From Thalassia testudinum (taxonomy: Eukaryota > Streptophyta > Magnoliopsida > Alismatales > Hydrocharitaceae): 64,000 nt of DNA. Positions 58,316-64,000 of the stretch are shown in pieces. The notes beneath the pieces are model-generated. The model saw only the letters and a program-made list of their open reading frames with translations, was not told the DNA's origin and made no database searches. The number at the start of each line of letters is the position of its first letter. Position 1 is the first letter of the stretch. Made by a program: the position numbers and the translations under genes. The stretch lies in the NCBI GenBank assembly GCA_037157565.1, contig JAZHRO010000063.1:92876001-92940000 (forward strand). The letters are read 5' to 3'.

Positions 58316-59469
58316 TCCAAGAGAAGTTAGGATGATTTTTCCAACCAGAATTATAGGAATTCAAGTAAGGGTTGGACCTAGCATTCTCCTGCACAACCTG
58401 AACATCCTCATAAGATGAGGATGAAGAACGATCAGTAAAACTGGGATCAAAAACCCCAGTTTGGAACCCATAAGGTTCCGAGAAGAGTTGGCCCAAAGGT
58501 CAAGCTGACTCCAGCTAGTTCATAAACTCTCGTCCCGTAGGAGCTTGCAAAGAATGGAATCCCGATCCCTGGGATTTAGTGGATCTAGAAAAAATAGAGT
58601 TTTCGGACATCTACTCTTCCATTCGTTTAGCAACCAGATCCATCTTTTCTAATCTATTGCAGATTAGTTCCATATCAGATGTATGAGAATCTTGGACCTC
58701 ATTAGCATTTGATCTAGTTTGTTGGGATCGGTTGAAGGTTTCCATGGAGGCATGGTTTAAAGAATTTTCACTCATTTTCTCAAACAAATCATACACACTA
58801 TTTGCATCTTTGTTGAGGAAGGTGCCTCCGCACAAAGCATCCACATGATTACGGAGTTGATCATTCAACCTTTGATTAAAAATCTGTACAAGTTGTCATT
58901 TAGGCACCTCGTGGTGTGGACACTTCCGCAACAGATCCTGGAATCTCTCCCAGGCCCCATGAAATGGTTCCCCCTGCCGCTGGGCAAAAGTGGTAATTGC
59001 CTATCACAACACATTGGTTCGCCTAATTGGGAAGAATTTCTTCAGGAAGGCAGATTTCAAAGCTGTCTAGGTAGCAATCGGTCTTCCAATGGTACAATAC
59101 CAATGGGCAGCCTTATCCCTGAGTGAATGGGGGAAAAGCCTCATGAGCATCTGTTCTTCATCCACATTCCGCGATTTGGTGGTCTGAACTAGAGTGATCA
59201 AGTCCAAATGTTGGAATGGGTCTTTTGAGCCAAGCCCGTGAAAGTGTTTAATTAGACTCAAAACTTGGGGCTTGATCTCAACATCTCCGACGGGGATCAC
59301 AACGTAGGGACGATCCTCATAATTTGAAGGATCATAAAAATCCTTCAAGGGCCGAGAACCTTGACCATTCATTCGTTGGAACCATTACTGCATCTACTGC
59401 AATTCTTCTACTGCCTCAGAATCAGCTCCTGCTGTTTGGGGGCAGGGGAGGTGGTTGTTGATTAGCCAT
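58316..59469 (-). pseudogene. Gypsy-2 gag
   Basis: The start ATG is at 59469 (MANQQPPPLPPN), with stops soon after. Then PLKDFYDPSNYEDRPYVV, PQVLSLIKHFHGLGSKDPFQ, LRDKAAHWY, FLKKFFPIRRTNVL, ERFQDLLRKCPHHEVPK, LNDQLRNHVDALCGGTFLNK and the C-terminal NPYLNSYNSGWKNHPNFSWK. This is the complete order of Athila Gag, which has no CCHC knuckle but ends in the NPY..N....NHPNFSW motif. Several single stops are present. Confidence 0.86.
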
Positions 59470-60332
59470 GGGATTTGCTTCGCTGAAGCTGAACCTCCGC
59501 CTCTGGGAATGGTCTAAAGGTCCTTCCAAACGAGGGTTCAATGACCTCCTTCCAAGCATACACTAGAAGGAAGTCAGAGGATGGGGAAGAGAAGGGACCC
59601 TGCAGCATAAAAAATACAAGCTTGTCCTTAAATTGGGTAGCCTAAAGGTCTATAGACTCTCAGAATCCATCCTAAGATTATGGATGATTTACTCTACTTA
59701 TGTCCAGGCAATCCGACCAGTTAGAAGGAGGGACTGGGGAGAAGGTTCTTTCTTTAGCTTGCACCTCCGGTTCCTAGTGTACCCCCCAGCCGTGGTCGTT
59801 TGATGCTACTCCTCTAGCTAGGCATCAAATTGACTAGTATAAGTAGGTTAATCATGAACAATCTCAATCTAGACCCTGAAGAGCGAATCAATCCTTATGG
59901 CCAATGTCTACTCCATTTTACTTAGGCTTGGGACAATGGTGCTTTTGGAATGTGATGGGCCCTTAATGGGTTGTGCCCTTAATGATTTGTTTGAGAATGT
60001 GTGAATGTGCACAACCAAGACGTTTTCAAGCAAGATTATTAATGATGAGGTGAGTTTTAGAGTTCGAATCTTGCTTAATAGCTTTTAGGATTCAAATATT
60101 AGGTGTTTTCAACCAAGTTTGGTGAGGCAAACCAAGTTTGTTTTTAAAAGCATGTGTTCAAGTATCTTCCTTTAGAAATCAAGAAAAATATGGAGTGCCT
60201 GGCTTGACCTAGTTATTGAATCCTATGGGGCAACTACAAAATGAACCTCTTTTAGATTAGGTGGTGCGACCCAAACAATTCAATCAATCGACTCAAATGC
60301 ACCACTGATTAAGGCACAAAAAGGTGAGTAAT
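59470..60332 (-). other. Gypsy-2 5' leader, truncated by Gypsy-3
   Basis: Noncoding. The segment at 59770-59835 is similar to the Gypsy-1 leader. GTAAT (60328-60332) is the probable Gypsy-3 target duplication. Confidence 0.6.
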
Positions 60333-61156
60333 TGATGAGAACCTCATCATGAACCCTAACTAGTACATTTTGACATAATAAAATGAACAAAAGCTCCTAC
60401 ATAACCTAAAGGAAGGCCTAATTTAGGGTATTACCAATCTGAGGAGACAACACAAAATAAGGGGTAAAACTGCAATTTTACCATTGCAGTGCATCAATGG
60501 AATTTTTAAGGGTTTAGGCATAGGTCAAGTGGACTTAATAAGAGAAAAAGTGGGTGGTTTGGTTAGAAAAGGGTTATGGTGAAATTTAGGAATTAAATGA
60601 CATTTTATAACCTTAAAACAAACCCACTTTAATTCACAAGGTTCCAGGAAAGATAAAAATCAACTAAACCCTCTAAAAATTATGCAAAAATATCCCTTAG
60701 GGTTTAGAACCTTCAAATTGGCCTTCGAAACCTGTTTTGACCTAGATTGGGGTCCATACCCAATTTCTGACCTAATTTTATTTTTGTGCAAAATGTCCAG
60801 TCAAACATGGTCAAACCTAGAATCCAACCTCACCATTGGATTTCTTAGGTCCAAATTAGGTTTATACCAAAATTTGGACATAAGGGAAGGTCGTCTTAAC
60901 CTACTTTGCAATTTGGTCCTCCAAATTACTTTCTGAACCTCAACTTTTTGAAACCCTTGCGATTACCCCCTCAGCTTCCTCGACATTTTCTTCACTTCGG
61001 TCCCTCTGTCATCCGCAGCAGGGGCCATACCTTCGGCGACTTTGCGTGGAGGTTTGCGCCTCTCCTGCATGGGGAGCCGCCCCGAGCTTTGAAAGGGGAG
61101 CTCCCTGCGGAGCCCCCTACCGCATGGGCTACTCCCCATGCCCTGAAACCCACCAC

Positions 61157-61265
61157 ACCTCTCGTGTGAACGCACGAGAGGTATGGGTGTCCGACCAGCC
61201 TTACCTTCGGCGTGGCCACTCCGCTGCCCTCTCGTGCTTCCCACCCTGCCAGTGCCTATTTAAGG
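61157..61265 (+). promoter_or_regulatory. Gypsy-3 LTR dyad and TATA-like box
   Basis: Inverted repeat ACCTCTCGTG-tgaacg-CACGAGAGGT (61157-61182, 10-bp stem), then ctatttaagg about 75 bp downstream. Same order and core (CTCTCGTG) as Gypsy-2. Confidence 0.6.
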
Positions 61266-62479
61266 AAGGGCACGCCACGTCGCTTCCTGCAAGATCGATA
61301 TGGCCTGAGATCCCCCTCCAATTCGTCTCCTCCCAACTCTGGCCGACTGCCCAGAGCTTTCAACGACTCCTCCCCTCTCTTGTTGCTCTGCCACCGAACC
61401 AATGGTAGAGCTAGCTCTGTCGTCCTCTGCCGCATCACGCTGTACCAGCGCACGCCCTCTGACCCCTTTCCTCGTCGTCATCTTCTTCCCCTGGGCGCCT
61501 TTGTCTCTGGCGATGGCAGGCACCAACCGCTCGCCACCCACCTTTCCCCTTCGCTCTGGACTCGGTAGATAAGTTTCCCTCACTCCCCTCTTTATTTCCC
61601 CTTGTATAATTTGCACCTTCGACCCTTCGACATCACAGACCACCATCACCCTCTCCACCTTCTACCACCATCACCCTCTCCACCTTCGACCACCTACTCC
61701 GACGAGGTCGCTCCACTTCCACAGGCCATTCCACCCCTCGTCGATCGGTCCCTAAGCTTCACCACATCCCACTGATCACCTTTCGCCCTTCCATTCACCG
61801 CACCACCCACTGGAACCTTCCCCCGAACACACCCACCTGCATGCACACAGGCACGCACACTCCAGCAGCCTCATGCCACACTGACCCCCGCAGTACACTT
61901 GTCGTGCCTTAGCGAAGCCTCTTGAGCATTCTGACGTGGCTACGAGGCCGTTTGCATGATTACAGGTTCGGAGGGTCGCCGCCATTGACGATAGTAAGAA
62001 GCTTGCTTGTGAGCTCACTTCAGGTTCCCCTGCTCCAGGCCAGTAGTCCCAGGTGGCACGGAATACTTCTACGTACAACTCTAGGTAGTTAATTGGCGCT
62101 GAAGGCCGAAGCATCAGCTGCAATCAAGTGAAGTTCCTTGCTGCGAACGCATGTGAAGGGAGGTGGGAAGATAGTCCCACCTCGGAAACTCTTGACCGCC
62201 CGCACCTGCATAAAAGTAAAAACTGTATAGGGCTTATTGCCTCAAAACCACGGGTGAGGTCCCACTCACCTTCACCTGCCTCGTCTGTGACCTGACCTCC
62301 GCGGACTTGGCATGACCCGTTTACCTGACCCTACACTCCTAGCCCACCACCGCATGTCAGTGGGCTTGGTCCCGAGCGCATATACCCGACCCGATAACCC
62401 GATTGGCTCTGGGAGAGTTGTGACCTAAGAGAGAAATAGAGAGAGAGAGATGCAGGGAGGGTAGGGGTAGGTTTTGCTT

Positions 62480-62840
62480 AACCGTGTACCTGTGCAGGGA
62501 AGAATAAGAAGGAGGAAGAGGAGAAGAAGGGGCCAACTGAAGAAGAGGAAGAAGGTGAGGACTTAGCCGTGCCAAGGTAGGAGCAGGAGCTGAAGAAGAA
62601 GAAGGCAGAGGAAGAAGCACAGTGCAGAAGGAAAGGAAGAAAAAGAAGAAGGCAGAAGAAGGAAAAGAAGAGAAGAAGAAAGAGCCAAAGAGTAAGAGAA
62701 GAAAAGAGAGAGGGAGCTGCTGCAAAGAGGAAGGCCAAGCAAAAAGGAAAAGAAGAGAAGAAGAAGCCAAGGAGAAGAAGCAGCAGCAGCAGCCAAAGAG
62801 AAGAAAGGAAGAAGAAGAAGACGTGCATTGTAGCAAACGC
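62480..62840 (+). repeat. Purine-rich (GAA/AAG) tract
   Basis: About 350 bp almost wholly A/G on the plus strand. The Gypsy-2 LTR has the matching pyrimidine tract at 50660-50930. Confidence 0.8.
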
Positions 62841-62850
62841 CACTTAAGGT

Positions 62851-62876
62851 GTCTGATTCCTAGAATCAGACGTCTG
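62851..62876. promoter_or_regulatory. GACGTC dyad in the Gypsy-3 LTR
   Basis: GTCTGATTC-cta-GAATCAGAC overlapping CAGACGTCTG (62867-62876), about 215-240 bp from the LTR end. Confidence 0.7.
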
Positions 62877-63098
62877 AAGACAGAGAAAAGAAAAGAGAGA
62901 GAGCAAAGGAGAGAAAAGAAGAAAAAGAGAAGAAAAATTCTACTTTTAGTCTGTACATTTTTTGTAAAACATTACAGTATTGTGAATTGTGATTTTTCTT
63001 CTTTTAAAATCGAATTTGCTCCCTGAGTTTGACCTCGAAATGTTTTCAAAATTCGAGTAATAAATAAATTAAATTGATAACTAACCGACATCAACTTT

Positions 63099-63116
63099 TG
63101 GCATCGTTAACAGGGA
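63099..63116 (+). promoter_or_regulatory. Gypsy-3 primer-binding site (tRNA-Asp-like)
   Basis: TGGCATCGTTAACAGGGA, a diverged Athila PBS, eight bases after the LTR. Confidence 0.7.
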
Positions 63117-64000
63117 GCAACGGGCACTTTAGAAGCTTCAAAATCACAATTTTTAATTTTATACTGACTTAATCTCTCTTTTGTTGTGTTGCAGGAAAAG
63201 AAGTCAAGAAAAGATAAGCAGCCACACAACAACCACACCAGAAAATAGGTAGCCTCTTTAATCCTCTCTTTTAGGCCCCTCACAATCTAAAGAGGAAAAA
63301 TAAAAGAAAAAAAACAATCTAGGGCTACCTGTTTTCCACTTCTAGTAATCAAGAGTTGCCTGTTTTTGAGTTTCAACACATCTTAACTGCATATCCACTT
63401 AAGGTAACTAGGGCTAAAACCTTCTTGCTTGAGCCCTAGTTACCCATTTCTAAGGCAACTAACTGGACCAACTAAGAGCCAACCTAGGATTCCAAGCTAG
63501 GGTTTTAGAGACACATCTTCTTCTAAACAGAAAATTAAAAATTCCAAAAGAAGTGTGCCTAAGCCATTGTTTGAAAAGACCTATCCAAGAGAAACCCTAA
63601 GAGAATCAGGCTCTTAATCTACTTGAACACTAAAAGAAAGGACCTAAAAAGCTCTCACAGGAACAAAGAGGTGAAGTTGATCCTTTGGATCAACCAACCT
63701 TTAAATTAGGTCACTTTGCACTCAAAAGATTTAAAGTTCAAGTGGAACCCTAAGCACCTTGTTCTTAGCTAAAAGTGGTAGACTTAAGAGGTCAAGGTCT
63801 CCATTCTGTTCTATCTGGAATCTCAGTGACAAGAGAGGTTGGGTGGGGGAAACCCTGTAAGCCGTGGGGGTGCTATACCATGTAGGGGTCTTCGCGGGAC
63901 TCACCCTCTCTAGCTGCCGAGGTAATTCTTAGGTGGAAGACCTTCTGATCAAGGGGTATCATCCGCCCCGAACCTCTATAGTCACCCAACATATTTTGGG
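63117..64000 (+). other. Gypsy-3 leader
   Basis: Noncoding leader with the segment agccgtgggggtgctata near 63860, comparable to the conserved leader element of Gypsy-1 and Gypsy-2. Confidence 0.55.

Larger units (their letters stand above)
50366..60332 (-). mobile_element. Gypsy-2: Athila-like element with well-preserved pol (5' end displaced)
   Basis: 3' LTR 50366-53087, then PPT, noncoding spacer, integrase, RNase H, RT, linker, protease, gag and leader, all on the minus strand. Long open stretches in RT (246 codons) and the intact FMDD box suggest it is the youngest autonomous-type element here. The 5' LTR and PBS are not in the window because Gypsy-3 interrupts the leader at 60332. Confidence 0.88.
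60333..63090 (+). repeat. Gypsy-3 5' LTR
   Basis: 2758 bp, TGATGAGAACCTCATCATG...CCGACA. The start corresponds to the reverse complement of the Gypsy-2 LTR end. Frames in 60.9-62.8 kb are low-complexity and not conserved. Confidence 0.8.
60333..64000 (+). mobile_element. Gypsy-3: Athila-like element, 5' LTR and leader only (continues past the window)
   Basis: The LTR (60333-63090) is followed by a PBS and a noncoding leader on the plus strand, opposite to Gypsy-2 but of related LTR sequence. No coding region is reached before the window ends. Confidence 0.78.

Noticed and set aside
60963..61658. Several overlapping frames on both strands in GC-rich LTR sequence
   Set aside because: Low stop density from base composition; not conserved in the Gypsy-2 LTR.
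50366..63090. 50366-53087 and 60333-63090 as the two LTRs of one element
   Set aside because: They are inverted, not direct, repeats. The second is followed by a PBS on the plus strand, so it is the 5' LTR of a separate plus-strand element.
1..64000. CRISPR arrays, bacterial operons, ribosomal RNA
   Set aside because: No regularly spaced direct repeats with unique spacers and no rRNA-like sequence; the content is plant nuclear repeats.

Overview
The window looks like a repeat-dominated intergenic stretch of a flowering-plant nuclear chromosome. The evidence is Athila-type Ty3/gypsy and Sirevirus-type Ty1/copia retrotransposons, long (1.6-2.8 kb) LTRs, plant LINE remnants, a CACTA-type mini-element, and intron-containing fragments of plant gene families. 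No complete host gene was found. The species cannot be named from the sequence alone.

Left part (1-8203 and 19253-23985): old, AT-rich DNA holding exon-sized remnants of four plant gene families (cyclin-like, O-fucosyltransferase-like, IQD-like, inositol-monophosphatase-like), two LINE C-terminal fragments, a broken tRNA-Gly-like sequence and a 421-bp CACTA-like element. A complete but dead Athila-like element on the minus strand (Gypsy-1, 8204-19252) splits an older LTR. It has 1.64- and 1.60-kb LTRs, a perfect CTTGG target-site duplication, a PBS resembling the tRNA-Asp 3' end, and recognisable gag, protease, RT, RNase H and integrase.

Middle (23990-33263): the 5' piece of another Athila-like element (gag, leader, PBS, LTR start), a minus-strand copia LTR crowded with CAGACGTCTG-type palindromes, and several LTR fragments or probable solo LTRs.

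Right part (33044-64000): a nest about five levels deep whose right halves all lie beyond the window. A gypsy LTR start (33044) is broken by a copia element (about 33264). The copia element carries gag-PR-IN-RT-RH plus an extra downstream ORF and is broken at 40938 by Element E. Element E (from 40939) has Athila-like PBS and PPT, no gag or pol, and a decayed acidic ORF of about 1.85 kb; a solo LTR sits inside it (47435-49548, TSD GATAA). The 5' LTR of E is broken at 50365 by Gypsy-2 (minus strand, well-preserved pol), and the Gypsy-2 leader is broken at 60332 by Gypsy-3 (plus strand, only its 5' LTR and leader visible).

Functionally, Gypsy-2 belongs to an autonomous family. Element E shares its 3' noncoding block and priming signals but replaces gag-pol with a private ORF, as expected for a parasite of such a family. 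Every coding region seen has stops, frameshifts or lost catalytic residues, so nothing here is expected to be mobile on its own. The most interesting signals are the E ORF, the shared 3' block with its duplicated PPT-like motif, and dyads conserved at fixed places in the LTRs.
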